The notes beneath the pieces are model-generated. The model saw only the letters and a list, made by a program, of their open reading frames with translations, searched no databases and was not told where the DNA came from. Below, piece after piece: positions 25,265-34,376 of a DNA stretch of 64,000 nucleotides. Source of the DNA: Microscilla marina ATCC 23134. GTDB lineage: Bacteria > Bacteroidota > Bacteroidia > Cytophagales > Microscillaceae. Each line of letters opens with the position of its first letter. Position 1 is the first letter of the stretch. The position numbers and the translations under genes are program-made. Location of the stretch: contig NZ_AAWS01000043.1 in assembly GCF_000169175.1 (NCBI RefSeq), positions 1-64,000 on the forward strand, read 5' to 3'.

Positions 25265-26569
25265 ATGAGATATACACCAATCCAAAAAGAAATATACATT
25301 CAAAACAGACGAAACCTGGCAAAAAAAATAAAACCTAAATCGCTGGCTGTATTCAACTCCAACGATATTATGCCTACCAATGCAGATGGTACCATGGCTT
25401 TTCGTCAAAATAACGATATTTTTTACTTAACTGGCATTGACCAGGAAGAAACGGTGTTGTTGTTGTTTCCTGAGTGCCCACAGGAGCGATACCGTGAAGT
25501 ATTGTTTGTGAGAGAAACCAACGAAGAAATTGCGATCTGGGAAGGGCACAAGCTTACCAAACAAGAAGCTACTGAGGTATCAGGTATTGAGACGGTATTT
25601 TGGTTGAGCGATTTCAAAAAAATATTCCATCTGTTGATGGGCAAATGCGAAGAGGTATACCTCAACAGCAATGAGCATACCCGTGCTGTAGTAGAGGTAG
25701 AAACCCGCGACGCTCGTTTTATCAAGTGGTGCAAAGACACCTTTCCGTTGCATTCATATAACCGCATTACTCCACAAATGCACGATTTACGGGCGGTAAA
25801 GTCTCCTGCCGAAATTGCCCAAATCCAAACTGCTTGTGACATTACCGAAGAAGGGTTCAGAAGGGTACTCAAGTTTTTAAAACCTGGGGTAATGGAATAC
25901 GAGGTAGAGGCAGAGTATATACACGAGTTTGTACGTCGTGGTTCGCGTGGTTTTGCCTATACTCCTATAGTGGCCTCTGGGTTCAACAGTTGTGTGTTGC
26001 ACTACATCGAGAACGACCAGCCTTGCAAAGAGGGTGATTTGTTGTTGATGGATGTAGGGGCAGAGTACGGCAACTACAATGCTGACATGACCCGTACCAT
26101 TCCAGTAAGCGGACGTTTCACCCCAAGACAAAAAGAGGTGTACAATGCAGTGTTAAGAATAATGAAGGAAGCCAAAAAGATATTGAAAACAGGAATCCTC
26201 ATTGATGATTATCACGTGCAGATAGGTGAAATTGTTACCAAAGAACTGATTGACCTGAAGTTGATCACAACAACCGAGGTGAAAAACCAAGACCCTGCCT
26301 GGCCAGCCTATAAAAAATACATGATGCACGGCACTTCGCATCATTTGGGCTTAGATGTACACGATGTGGGCAATTGGGACAATGAAGTAACCCCAGGTAT
26401 GGTATTTACCATAGAACCAGGCATTTATATAAGAGAAGAAAATTTTGGTATTCGTCTCGAAAACGACGTAGTAGTTACCCCAGGTGGCAACGACGACCTG
26501 ATGAAGAATATTCCGATTGAAGCCGAAGAAATAGAAGAATTGATGAATAGTAAGGTAGGAGTAATGTAG
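25265..26569 (+). CDS. pepP: Xaa-Pro aminopeptidase (peptidase M24B)
   Basis: 434 residues from ATG 25265, the usual length. Residues 1 to about 175 are the creatinase-like N-terminal domain (AFRQNNDIFYLTGI). The pita-bread catalytic domain follows with all five metal ligands: Asp263, Asp274 (DVGAEYGNYNADMTR), His359 (GTSHHLGLDVHD), Glu384 (TIEPGIY) and Glu399 (RLEN). It removes N-terminal residues that precede proline, normally with two Mn ions in the cytoplasm. It is a single-gene unit ended by a clear terminator. Confidence 0.95.
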   Translation: MRYTPIQKEIYIQNRRNLAKKIKPKSLAVFNSNDIMPTNADGTMAFRQNNDIFYLTGIDQEETVLLLFPECPQERYREVLFVRETNEEIAIWEGHKLTKQEATEVSGIETVFWLSDFKKIFHLLMGKCEEVYLNSNEHTRAVVEVETRDARFIKWCKDTFPLHSYNRITPQMHDLRAVKSPAEIAQIQTACDITEEGFRRVLKFLKPGVMEYEVEAEYIHEFVRRGSRGFAYTPIVASGFNSCVLHYIENDQPCKEGDLLLMDVGAEYGNYNADMTRTIPVSGRFTPRQKEVYNAVLRIMKEAKKILKTGILIDDYHVQIGEIVTKELIDLKLITTTEVKNQDPAWPAYKKYMMHGTSHHLGLDVHDVGNWDNEVTPGMVFTIEPGIYIREENFGIRLENDVVVTPGGNDDLMKNIPIEAEEIEELMNSKVGVM

Positions 26570-26602
26570 TTGTATTGACTACGTTTTTCAAAGTACTACC
26601 TA

Positions 26603-26638
26603 AAAGCTCATTGTGTTGATACACAGTGGGCTTTTTTT
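26603..26638 (+). terminator. Terminator after aminopeptidase P
   Basis: AAAGCTCATTGTGT and ACACAGTGGGCTTT form a stem (with one G-T and one mismatch) closed by TGATA, followed by seven T residues. It starts 34 bp after the stop at 26569. Confidence 0.8.
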
Positions 26639-26654
26639 ATGACATGTCATTACC

Positions 26655-27212
26655 TTACTGCTCTTTTATTCGCTTGTGCAAATCAGCCTGCAAAGCCTTG
26701 GCCTCCTGCATAATCAACTGAACCTTTTCAACTGGACTCTGTATGCGTTGGTGGTGCAAATTGTTTTGTTGATTTTGGTTCCAAACCAATAATTTACCCT
26801 GGGCAAAGTACACTTTTACTTCACGATAAGGGTATTTTTTTTCATCGTTTTGTTTTTCTTGAAAATAGACTAACTCACCCTCCTGATTAAACAAAAACTC
26901 TTTTTGATAATCAACATTTCCCCGTTCACTGCGCACCAGCGCCAGCCTTAAGTATACTTGTTCTTTTTGCCAGTTATAATACAGTTTTTGTGAGTAATGT
27001 CGGTAGCCTGAGTGGTGGAGGTTGTGGCGTTTAAGGTTAAAAGTAAAATGGCTGGTACCAAGTTTTTTACGGCTGATATTATTTCTTACCTCCTGGTATA
27101 CCTTATTGATCTGCTTTACCTGAGTGTTTACCGTTGTTTGAGCTTGTAGCGTATAGCTTGCCCAAAAACTCAGGCTTGCCATGAGGAGGTGTTGTCTAAA
27201 TATTTTTAACAT
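26655..27212 (-). CDS. Small secreted protein of unknown function
   Basis: ATG at 27212-27210 gives 185 residues; an upstream TTG adds 13 residues without family support. There is a signal peptide (1 to about 25, ending YTLQAQ), then a Lys/Gln/Tyr-rich body with many aromatic beta-strand-like segments (YYNWQKEQVYLRLALVRSE, KEFLFNQEGELVYFQEK) and a helical C-terminus. This layout is common in Bacteroidota periplasmic proteins. No domain is recognised. The zinc-ribbon gene 60 bp upstream on the same strand may be co-transcribed with it. Confidence 0.65.
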   Translation of the reverse strand: MLKIFRQHLLMASLSFWASYTLQAQTTVNTQVKQINKVYQEVRNNISRKKLGTSHFTFNLKRHNLHHSGYRHYSQKLYYNWQKEQVYLRLALVRSERGNVDYQKEFLFNQEGELVYFQEKQNDEKKYPYREVKVYFAQGKLLVWNQNQQNNLHHQRIQSPVEKVQLIMQEAKALQADLHKRIKEQ

Positions 27213-27272
27213 TATGTTTCTTGTGGAAAGTTGTGTGGGTAAGGCGCTCAAAAATCAGGCGAGGCTTGACGT

Positions 27273-27530
27273 TTACATCAAATCATCGTCGCCTCGGCAA
27301 CTATAACAAAATCCCGTAAGCGAATGAAGAAGGTAGCGGGGGAGCAATTCGCCACATCCGGGGCAGTAGTTAAATTGAGTGGCAGTTTGTGCCATAGGCA
27401 AAAGTTGTTGATAGAGCCAATCGTCAAAAACAAATGAAAGTGTTTGAGTACCAAAAATAAAACTTACCTGCAATCCTTCAAAAGAATTACTCATGATAAA
27501 ATCCTTATTTGCTCCAGTGGGTTGGCTCAT
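27273..27530 (-). CDS. Small zinc-ribbon protein
   Basis: ATG 27530-27528 (85 residues) is preferred; the open frame continues upstream through the terminator hairpin, which is unlikely to be coding. The C-terminal half carries CPGCGE and CYSCRG, two CxxC knuckles 20 or so residues apart, a treble-clef or ribbon zinc site. The N-terminal part (FEGLQVSFIFGTQTLSFVFDD) is strand-like. No signal peptide. Function unknown. Confidence 0.6.
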   Translation of the reverse strand: MSQPTGANKDFIMSNSFEGLQVSFIFGTQTLSFVFDDWLYQQLLPMAQTATQFNYCPGCGELLPRYLLHSLTGFCYSCRGDDDLM

Positions 27531-27546
27531 AGCTATGAAAATACAA

Positions 27547-27586
27547 AAAAATACCCTGTTGCTATCAAGAGTAACAGGGTATTTTT
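27547..27586 (-). terminator. Strong terminator downstream of the FadL-like gene
   Basis: AAATACCCTGTT (27549-27560) and AACAGGGTATTT (27573-27584) form a perfect 12-bp stem with a 12-base loop. On the - strand it is followed by a run of seven T, so it should stop transcription arriving from the FadL-like gene at 27715. On the + strand it is also followed by T residues. Confidence 0.8.
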
Positions 27587-27596
27587 GAGTACATAA

Positions 27597-27702
27597 GTAC
27601 CAAGGCAGCATTAAACATAACCTAATGAGTAGATGTAACTGCCATATTATGAGTAAGTTGCTCTTACTTGTAGCACCTAAGGACTTATAGCTAATTACTT
27701 AC
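27597..27702. repeat. Dispersed repeat family 2, short copy
   Basis: ACCAAGGCAGCATTAAACAT followed by AACCTAATGAGTAG, then GTTGCTCTTACTTGTAG, then CTAAGGACTTATAGCTAATTACTT. The same four blocks occur in the same order, with about 300 extra bases, in the region 40556-40955. This looks like an internally deleted copy of that longer repeat. Confidence 0.6.
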
Positions 27703-27714
27703 TGTATATGTCTT

Positions 27715-29289
27715 TTAAAATGAAAACCCAACCGTTACCACTGCACTAGTCATGCTGTTGGTGGTACTGGTAGTAGGGTGGGTGTTGTCGCTTAGGGTGT
27801 AAGGTACATATACCGAGTTGAAGCGACTGTTTACCAAGGCAATGTCTATAGTAGCCCCTGGTAGTCTAAAGCCCACCCCTCCGGTGAGGTGCAACACCTT
27901 GCGGTCTACATTGTCTATATTATTGTAAGGGTCGCCAAACAAAGCGGCTCCGGCACGTAGTCTAAACATAGAGTTTACCCGGTATTCGCCCCCCAACTTT
28001 ACATTTAGGGTAGTTTTATAAATATTTTTGATGGTTTTATTATCTCCGTTAAAAGTAAAACTGCTTGCCCCTTGCAATCGGGTTTGGTTATAAGAGTTGA
28101 GTTCTACATCGCCCGAAATAAATCCACGTTTGCCCAGAAAAAAAGCAATGCCTGCACTTAATCTCAAAGGAGTTGTCAGTTGATAGTTAAATGTACCAGG
28201 TACAGTTTCAAAGCTTTCGGTATTTAGCACTACTCCATCATAGGCAAAGTTGTCAAAGTTGGCCGTAATGCCCGTTTTAAAGTTTTCGGTCAAGGCATAA
28301 AAAGTAGGTGTAGTAACCGATGCCCCAATTCTTATAAAATCAACCGGGCGGTAAATAAGCCCCAGCGAAAAGTTAATACCTGTTCCTTTTACCTCTAGTT
28401 CATCTGCAATGGTATAATCTAGCAAACTCGGAATCGCATTATTTTCATAAATGACTGTTTCTTTAAATTCTTTGCTTTGCTTAAAGTTCAAAGTACGAAT
28501 ACCCATGGCGAGTCCAAAGTAAAACTTATCGTCATAATTGCCCCCATAAGCAAAACTCCACTGGTACTGTGCCCCTCGTGTATTGATTACTTCTTGCTGT
28601 AGTACCCTGCCCAGCAAGTTGTTGTTTCCATCGCGTGCCAAGGTGTAGTATTCCCCCGGAGCATCCAGGTATTCATCTATCAAAAAGGTATTAAAGGCCA
28701 ATTCAGGTAAATTAAAAATACTATCGGTAGGTACCAACAAACTATTGCGGTCAACACCAAAAGCCGATTCGGCCAGGTAGTCCCCCATAGTATTTTGGTT
28801 GTTAATGCCTTCATAGCTAAACCTGTTCTGAAAACTATTAATGCGATTAAACGAAATAGCAAAACTTCCCCCTCTCCATTTATCCGGTAAAATATCATCT
28901 TTGATCAGGGTGAGTACCAGACTAAAGCCATTGAGGTTACCATTCAGCTTTGAGTCTCCAAGCTCTTCTCCCAAAAAAGTAGTGTTGGTGTTGGCAACTC
29001 CAAAGGCAGGACTGATGCCAAATTTTGATTTGCGTGATAAACCTAGCCCGGCAGGATTACCGTTGCCTGCGGTATAACCATCTCCAATGGCATTTTCTAC
29101 ACCTCCCATTGCCTGGGTTCTTGCCGATCCAAACAACGAAGTGTGCCGTGAAAAACGCAAAGCATCGGTAAAATACCCTAGGGCATTAGGGTCTATTTGT
29201 TGCGCCTGAGCAATGGTGCTGGTCAGTATCACAGCTAGCAAACAGGCAGCTTTAGTGGCAATACAGGCACGATAAAATCTCTTTTTCAT
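27715..29289 (-). CDS. OmpP1/FadL-type outer-membrane porin
   Basis: 524 residues with a signal peptide (1 to about 30, ending TIAQAQ). The N-terminal motif SLFGSARTQAMGGVENAIGDG, followed by NGNPAGLGL, is the usual opening of Bacteroidota OmpP1/FadL/PorV-like barrels. The rest is alternating amphipathic strands, ending VVTVGFSF with a C-terminal Phe. The family transports hydrophobic compounds across the outer membrane, and the related PorV serves type IX secretion. Which applies here cannot be decided. It is followed by a strong terminator and preceded on the same strand by the Arg-rich lipoprotein, with a gap of about 220 bp. Confidence 0.85.
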   Translation of the reverse strand: MKKRFYRACIATKAACLLAVILTSTIAQAQQIDPNALGYFTDALRFSRHTSLFGSARTQAMGGVENAIGDGYTAGNGNPAGLGLSRKSKFGISPAFGVANTNTTFLGEELGDSKLNGNLNGFSLVLTLIKDDILPDKWRGGSFAISFNRINSFQNRFSYEGINNQNTMGDYLAESAFGVDRNSLLVPTDSIFNLPELAFNTFLIDEYLDAPGEYYTLARDGNNNLLGRVLQQEVINTRGAQYQWSFAYGGNYDDKFYFGLAMGIRTLNFKQSKEFKETVIYENNAIPSLLDYTIADELEVKGTGINFSLGLIYRPVDFIRIGASVTTPTFYALTENFKTGITANFDNFAYDGVVLNTESFETVPGTFNYQLTTPLRLSAGIAFFLGKRGFISGDVELNSYNQTRLQGASSFTFNGDNKTIKNIYKTTLNVKLGGEYRVNSMFRLRAGAALFGDPYNNIDNVDRKVLHLTGGVGFRLPGATIDIALVNSRFNSVYVPYTLSDNTHPTTSTTNSMTSAVVTVGFSF

Positions 29290-29509
29290 AAATCTGATTG
29301 GTTATTGGTCTATTGCTATCATTTTTCATTAATCGTTCATTATCAGGTAGTTTGTCTCTCTTTTATTGATGCTCTTTTGTAAATTTGACCATAAAAAATG
29401 TGCGAACAATACAGCGATTATCCTCACATTTTTTATCAAATGATTGTGTTATACTATAAACTACTGAATAATCTTCGTATTCAGGCAATCACTACATACA
29501 AAATATCAA

Positions 29510-30673
29510 TTATCTTTTTCTTCTTTTAGAGCTTCCACTGCTACGCTTAGGCGAACTTTTTCGGCTTGGTCGCGATGTAGTACGAGTTCTTGTTCGAGTA
29601 CTTGGCCTTGAAAAAGTAGAGCGACGATTTGTGTTAGAGCGTCGGTTAAACGAGGGTGTCGAGCGCTTTCGGTTAAAAGAAGAACCTCTGCGACTACGGT
29701 TGCTGTTGGGGGTGCTTCTTCTGGTTCTTGTACGGGTAGTACTGCGGCGCGTGTTAGTACCTGTAGTGTTAGTGTTTACTCTTTTGTTGTTGCCAGTCGT
29801 TCTTTTGTACCTTCTACCAGCAGTTTGTGACCTTTTATTCACATCACGTCCACCACTATTGTTTAGGTTACTTTGTTTTTGTCGCTTGGTAGTATTTGTA
29901 TTGGTCAATATCACATTACCTCGTCTGCCTGCCCCGTTTCTGCGTGGTCCTCGGTTAATGATTTGTGGACGGGAAACAACCCTGGTAGTATTATAAATAG
30001 GGCGGTTGATGTAGTTAGGCGGACACCAGGGATTTGTGTTATAGTAACCCCAACCACCACCATAGTTCCAGGCATTGCGTCTATACCAAAAATCATTGCG
30101 AAAATAAGGATTGTACCAACCGTTGCGGTTATACCACCTGCGGTAACGCCAGCCACGTCCCCAGCCTACGCGTACCGAAAAAGGTACTACTGCAGATTGT
30201 ACTGAGTAAGGGTCATAAAAAGGACTTGAGTGGTCTAAGTGTGGATCATAAAACACCCCATTATTGGCATTTCCCCAACTATCATAATTGGCTCTGGGTA
30301 CTTGCACCCTGCTTGCCCGGTATTCGGTATAGTATTCGTTTTCTGTGTAGTTGTTGCTATTGTTGGTAATAGTAGAATTACCGTTGTGATTCTCTACATA
30401 TTCGGGGTTTATATTGGTTTGAGGCTTAGTTTGGGTAGTTACCCCATAAGTAGGGTTCACGTCCATTCCAGTAGAGTTATTAACCACCTTGGGGGTAGTT
30501 TTCACTTCGGCTTTTTTGGCAAGTTTTGCCTTCTCACGGTCTTTGCGTGAAAAATAGACATCATCATCTTCATAGTTGGCGTGCTGAAGATTTGTAGTAG
30601 AAGTACAGCCCCAGCCCCCTGCTACTACAGCTACCACCAGAAAATATTTAATAATTGATTTTTGTATATTCAT
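29510..30673 (-). CDS. Lipoprotein with extremely basic Arg/Ser/Thr-rich tail
   Basis: 387 residues. A signal peptide ends in a lipobox-like GGWGC with Cys near residue 23, followed by an acidic stretch (YEDDDVYF). The middle has Asn/Thr-rich linkers and an aromatic-Gly block (WGRGWRYRRWYNRNGWYNPY, YGGGWGYYN). The last 150 or so residues are low complexity: Arg, Ser, Thr, Asn and Lys almost without acidic residues (TRTRTRRSTPN, SFNRKRSTPSF), ending KRRKR. Such a tail could bind polyanions such as LPS, exopolysaccharide or DNA; that is inference. It is divergent from proS. I recall OmpP1-like genes beside proS in other Bacteroidota, but this is not verified. Confidence 0.75.
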   Translation of the reverse strand: MNIQKSIIKYFLVVAVVAGGWGCTSTTNLQHANYEDDDVYFSRKDREKAKLAKKAEVKTTPKVVNNSTGMDVNPTYGVTTQTKPQTNINPEYVENHNGNSTITNNSNNYTENEYYTEYRASRVQVPRANYDSWGNANNGVFYDPHLDHSSPFYDPYSVQSAVVPFSVRVGWGRGWRYRRWYNRNGWYNPYFRNDFWYRRNAWNYGGGWGYYNTNPWCPPNYINRPIYNTTRVVSRPQIINRGPRRNGAGRRGNVILTNTNTTKRQKQSNLNNSGGRDVNKRSQTAGRRYKRTTGNNKRVNTNTTGTNTRRSTTRTRTRRSTPNSNRSRRGSSFNRKRSTPSFNRRSNTNRRSTFSRPSTRTRTRTTSRPSRKSSPKRSSGSSKRRKR

Positions 30674-31125
30674 AGTATATGTTTTTTAGAGAGCGTATGA
30701 TCTTATTAATATCAAGCAATAAATGTATCATAGATGACCTTGAAGGTCTTAAGATAGTACAAACTTACAGTTAACAACTAACATAAGTTATATATAGTTA
30801 ACGAATTTATACTAAGAATGTGGCTTTTTATACAAAAACAGGCGGGTTTTGAGCACCTAAGCCTGGGTTTGGTCTATCAAAGCCGTCACACTAAAAACGC
30901 ATTGGCAAGGCGATTAGTTCTGAAGCTTGGGCATCAAGGTTGAAAAACTCCAGTTCAACCGTTTGATTTCCATCAAAAAATAGCAAATTTGCAATTCTTT
31001 ATAACAAAAAACAGCCTGGTCAGGCAATCATACTTGCACTCATACAAAAATGATTTTGTGGTGTAGGTTGACGGTCAGATACTAGTTGCTGTAAATCAAT
31101 AAACTTAAATAAAATTATAAACAGT
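30674..31125. other. Divergent intergenic region between lipoprotein and proS
   Basis: 452 bp with no gene. Both promoters should lie here. On the - strand a TAnnTTTG-type box reads TAAGTTTG (30760-30767), but no TTTG box sits at the usual 19-21 base distance. The proS side has no clear consensus. A segment at about 30840-30980 is GC-richer and contains no recognised RNA or repeat. Confidence 0.45.
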
Positions 31126-32622
31126 ATGAGCAAGGGAATCACCAAACGCAGCGAAGATTACTCGGCTTGGTACAACGAGCTGGTGAAGAAAGCGGATTTG
31201 GCAGAAAACTCAGACGTGCGAGGGTGCATGGTAATAAAGCCCTACGGATTTGCCATCTGGGAAAAGATGCAAGCCGAAATTGATCGTATGTTCAAAGCCA
31301 CCGGACATAGCAATGCTTACTTTCCCTTGTTTATACCCAAGTCTTACCTAAGCAAGGAAGCCGATCACGTAGAAGGATTTGCCAAAGAATGTGCTGTAGT
31401 AACCCACTACCGCTTGAAAAACGCCGAAGATGGTTCAGGGGTAGTAGTAGACCCTGACGCCAAACTTGAGGAGGAACTCATTGTGCGTCCTACTTCTGAA
31501 ACTGTGATCTGGAGTTCTTATAAAAAATGGATTCAATCGTACCGCGACCTGCCTATCCTGTTGAACCAGTGGGCAAACGTAGTACGTTGGGAAATGCGTA
31601 CCCGTATATTTTTGCGTACTTCAGAGTTTTTGTGGCAAGAAGGGCACACCGCTCATGCGACCAAAGAAGAAGCTGAAGCTGAAACTATACAGATGATGAA
31701 TGTGTATGCTGAGTTTGCCGAAAATTTTATGGCTGTACCCGTTATAAAGGGGATCAAGTCGGAAAGCGAGCGTTTTGCCGGAGCTGATGAAACTTATTGC
31801 ATAGAAGCGCTCATGCAAGATGGCAAGGCACTACAGGCAGGTACTTCTCACTTTTTGGGACAAAACTTTGCCAAAGCGTTCGATGTGAAGTTTTTGAATA
31901 AAGAAAACAAAGAAGAACTTGTGTGGGGAACTTCATGGGGAGTAAGCACTCGCTTGATGGGAGCCCTGATTATGGCTCACTCTGACGACCACGGTTTGGT
32001 GCTGCCTCCTAAATTGGCGCCTATCCAGGTAGTGATTGTGCCTATTTACAAAGGTGATGAGCAATTCGCGGCAGTGTCTGCCAAAGCCAACGAAATAAAA
32101 AAAGCCCTGGAAGCAGTAGGGGTAAGCGTAAAGTACGACAACCGTGATACTTACAAGCCTGGGTTTAAATTTGCTGATTGGGAAATGAAAGGGGTACCTG
32201 TACGTTTGGCGTTGGGAGCCCGCGACCTGGAAAATGGTACTGTAGAAATGGCACGCCGCGATGTGGTAGACCCCAATAACCGCAATGCAGGCAAGAAGGT
32301 GGTAAACTTTGATGAGGTAGTGGCAGAGGTGCAGGCTACTTTGGAAGATATGCAACAAGGCATTTATAAAAAGGCGTTGGACTTCCGTACCGAAAAAACA
32401 ACCAAAGTAGATACCTACGAAGAATTTAAACAGGTATTAGACGAAAAAGGTGGTTTTGTATTGGCGCACTGGGATGGTACAGCTGATACTGAAGATAAGA
32501 TTAAGAATGAAACAAAAGCTACCATTCGTTGTATTCCTTTAGACGATGAAGCAGAAACCGGACAATGCATTTACTCTGGGCAACCTTCTGCTCGTAGGGT
32601 ACTGTTTGCCAGGGCTTACTAA
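31126..32622 (+). CDS. proS: Prolyl-tRNA synthetase, archaeal/eukaryotic-like (ProS type 3)
   Basis: 498 residues from ATG 31126. Class II synthetase motifs are present: an RPTSE segment (121-125), motif 2 ([20 protein letters not shown], about 154-173) and motif 3 ([19 protein letters not shown]). The HGTP anticodon-binding domain follows ([12 protein letters not shown]) and then the C-terminal domain of the type that lacks the bacterial editing insertion (ending [11 protein letters not shown]). It charges tRNA-Pro with proline. Single-gene unit with its own terminator. Confidence 0.97.
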   Translation: MSKGITKRSEDYSAWYNELVKKADLAENSDVRGCMVIKPYGFAIWEKMQAEIDRMFKATGHSNAYFPLFIPKSYLSKEADHVEGFAKECAVVTHYRLKNAEDGSGVVVDPDAKLEEELIVRPTSETVIWSSYKKWIQSYRDLPILLNQWANVVRWEMRTRIFLRTSEFLWQEGHTAHATKEEAEAETIQMMNVYAEFAENFMAVPVIKGIKSESERFAGADETYCIEALMQDGKALQAGTSHFLGQNFAKAFDVKFLNKENKEELVWGTSWGVSTRLMGALIMAHSDDHGLVLPPKLAPIQVVIVPIYKGDEQFAAVSAKANEIKKALEAVGVSVKYDNRDTYKPGFKFADWEMKGVPVRLALGARDLENGTVEMARRDVVDPNNRNAGKKVVNFDEVVAEVQATLEDMQQGIYKKALDFRTEKTTKVDTYEEFKQVLDEKGGFVLAHWDGTADTEDKIKNETKATIRCIPLDDEAETGQCIYSGQPSARRVLFARAY

Positions 32623-32650
32623 TTAGTCGCTGTGATGGTGGTATAATAGG

Positions 32651-32683
32651 AAGCCTGTTACTTTTGAGTAGCAGGCTTTTTTT
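32651..32683 (+). terminator. Terminator after proS
   Basis: AAGCCTGTTACT and AGTAGCAGGCTT pair (one T-G) around a TTTG loop and are followed by six T residues; it begins 29 bp after the proS stop. Confidence 0.85.
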
Positions 32684-32860
32684 GGATTTATTATTCTAAA
32701 AAAATCAGAAAGTTAGGTGCAGGTGGTGAGATTATTTGGAATGATTTGAACTTTTTGTCCTTGGGATTAGTTTTATTATTGTAATTAATAAAGTTACATT
32801 AAAAATAGCCCATATCAACAGCCAAGGCTATTATTTCTATAACGCAACTTCTTAAAAACA

Positions 32861-33487
32861 ATGGATACTAACATATTGAAAGCAAGCGTAATTACGCAAC
32901 AACACCTCGAACAATCCCAAACTTATGCTGAGTACCGCACAATGATTGACCAACTGTTAAGCGAAGGCAAAACTACAGGTGACAACCACAGCGATGATAT
33001 GCTACATTACACCAAAATGAATGTGCAGCGTATGAAACGTCTGGATAAGACTGCCAAACTCAACGAAGAGATGTTGGCAACCATTGCTAAAATTAACCGC
33101 CCGCAAACCTGGGTAGTGATTACCGAGGCTTGGTGTGGTGATGCAGCTCAAATTGTACCAGTATTGGCAAAAATAGCGGAGGTTACACCCAATATAGACT
33201 TGAAGTTGATATTGAGAGATGAGCACCTTGATGTGATGGATGCTTACTTGACCGATGGAGCCCGTTCTATTCCTAAGTTGATTGCTTTAGATACTGAAAC
33301 ATTGAAAGAGCGAGGGGTGTGGGGGCCTCGCCCAACGCCAGCCCATGAGATGGTAATGGAGCGCAAGAAAAATGACAATGGTGAGAGTTATTTGGAGTTT
33401 TCTACCCGTTTGCATGGCTGGTATGCCAAAGACAAAACCCAAACTACCCAAAAAGAACTGAACGAAGCGATGCGAAGTTGGATTTAG
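32861..33487 (+). CDS. Thioredoxin-fold protein with single active-site Cys (Thioredoxin_9-like)
   Basis: 208 residues, cytoplasmic (no signal). Residues 1-75 are helical; a thioredoxin-like fold follows with WVVITEAWCGDAAQ at about 85-98 and the cis-Pro segment SIPKLIALD at about 142-150. The motif is CGDA, not CxxC, so it has a single cysteine at the expected site, as in the thioredoxin-like family I know as Thioredoxin_9. A redox exchange by two cysteines is therefore not possible; bacillithiol/glutathione-type or non-redox roles are open. It stands alone, ended by a terminator. Confidence 0.85.
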   Translation: MDTNILKASVITQQHLEQSQTYAEYRTMIDQLLSEGKTTGDNHSDDMLHYTKMNVQRMKRLDKTAKLNEEMLATIAKINRPQTWVVITEAWCGDAAQIVPVLAKIAEVTPNIDLKLILRDEHLDVMDAYLTDGARSIPKLIALDTETLKERGVWGPRPTPAHEMVMERKKNDNGESYLEFSTRLHGWYAKDKTQTTQKELNEAMRSWI

Positions 33488-33550
33488 GAAGATAAAAATG
33501 AATTTTAGATATGAAGTAGAGATTATTTTTATACTTCTGGATAATAATAA

Positions 33551-33586
33551 AAAATCCCTTTGGAATACATTCTAAAGGGATTTTTT
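33551..33586 (+). terminator. Terminator after the thioredoxin-like gene
   Basis: AAAATCCCTTTGGAAT and ATTCTAAAGGGATTTT pair almost fully around AC, with T residues on the + side and A residues on the other, so it can serve both the + gene ending at 33487 and the convergent - gene ending at 33600. Confidence 0.85.
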
Positions 33587-33599
33587 ATTATTTGCTCTT

Positions 33600-34376
33600 T
33601 TACTGAAAATTGATGATCAAACCTACATTGAGTACCAACATATCAGTTCTTGACTTGCGTGGACCTATGCCACCTCCATTGATTACTGCACCATACTCGT
33701 CGCTACCTACGCCGTTGTTGGCAGTAATGGCCACATCAAAATCGCGAATGTCTTGCCTGGTATAATACTTGGCGGGGCTCCCCCATAAGTAACGCAAGCC
33801 AATATTTGCCCCAAAAAACTTGCTAAACATCATTTGTGCACCTATGCCCAAACCGTGACTAAAGGCAATGCTGCGTTGCAATGACTCTCCTCCAACACTG
33901 CTGTTTCGGGTCAGTTCTTGCTCGCTTACTGCACTATTGCCTGTGTTGATTTCTTTGATAAAAGTTCGGGTATAAAAATACTTCAAACCTACCAGTCCTT
34001 CTACATAAGGTTGTACTCCTTGGGTAGGTACTTTGGCTCTTATTACAAAATGCCCACTGAATAACCTGTTCCTGTTGGCGAGCTTAAAATCTATTGGAAC
34101 ACTGGTGCCGTTTACATCTGTATTGGCAACTTTGCTTACCTCACGTGCTCCCATTCCTTGAAAGTTGAGGTCGACTCCCCAAAATACTGGGGAACTTTCT
34201 GAGTGGGGAAAAAACATATTGATGTTAATGCCAAAGGCAGTGCCAGGGTTTTGTGCTTTAAATTCATTCAGAGGAAAGCCAGTGGTAGCATTGATACCTG
34301 TGTGTATTTGGGCATTTGCAGTGAGCGCTAATGCAAATAAAAAAACTAATGTGACTAGTTGTTTTCTCATGATCAT
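33600..34376 (-). CDS. Small outer-membrane beta-barrel protein
   Basis: 258 residues (or 256 from the second ATG at 34370). The signal peptide ends LTANAQ near residue 23. The body is a chain of about eight to ten amphipathic strands with Gly/aromatic pattern (FGININMFFPHSES, GVDLNFQGMG, PYVEGLVGLKYFYTR, ANIGLRYLWGS), ending LNVGLIINFQ. This resembles the Bacteroidota PorT/OmpW-size outer-membrane barrel proteins. No specific ligand can be named. Convergent with the thioredoxin-like gene and sharing its terminator. Confidence 0.75.
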   Translation of the reverse strand: MIMRKQLVTLVFLFALALTANAQIHTGINATTGFPLNEFKAQNPGTAFGININMFFPHSESSPVFWGVDLNFQGMGAREVSKVANTDVNGTSVPIDFKLANRNRLFSGHFVIRAKVPTQGVQPYVEGLVGLKYFYTRTFIKEINTGNSAVSEQELTRNSSVGGESLQRSIAFSHGLGIGAQMMFSKFFGANIGLRYLWGSPAKYYTRQDIRDFDVAITANNGVGSDEYGAVINGGGIGPRKSRTDMLVLNVGLIINFQ

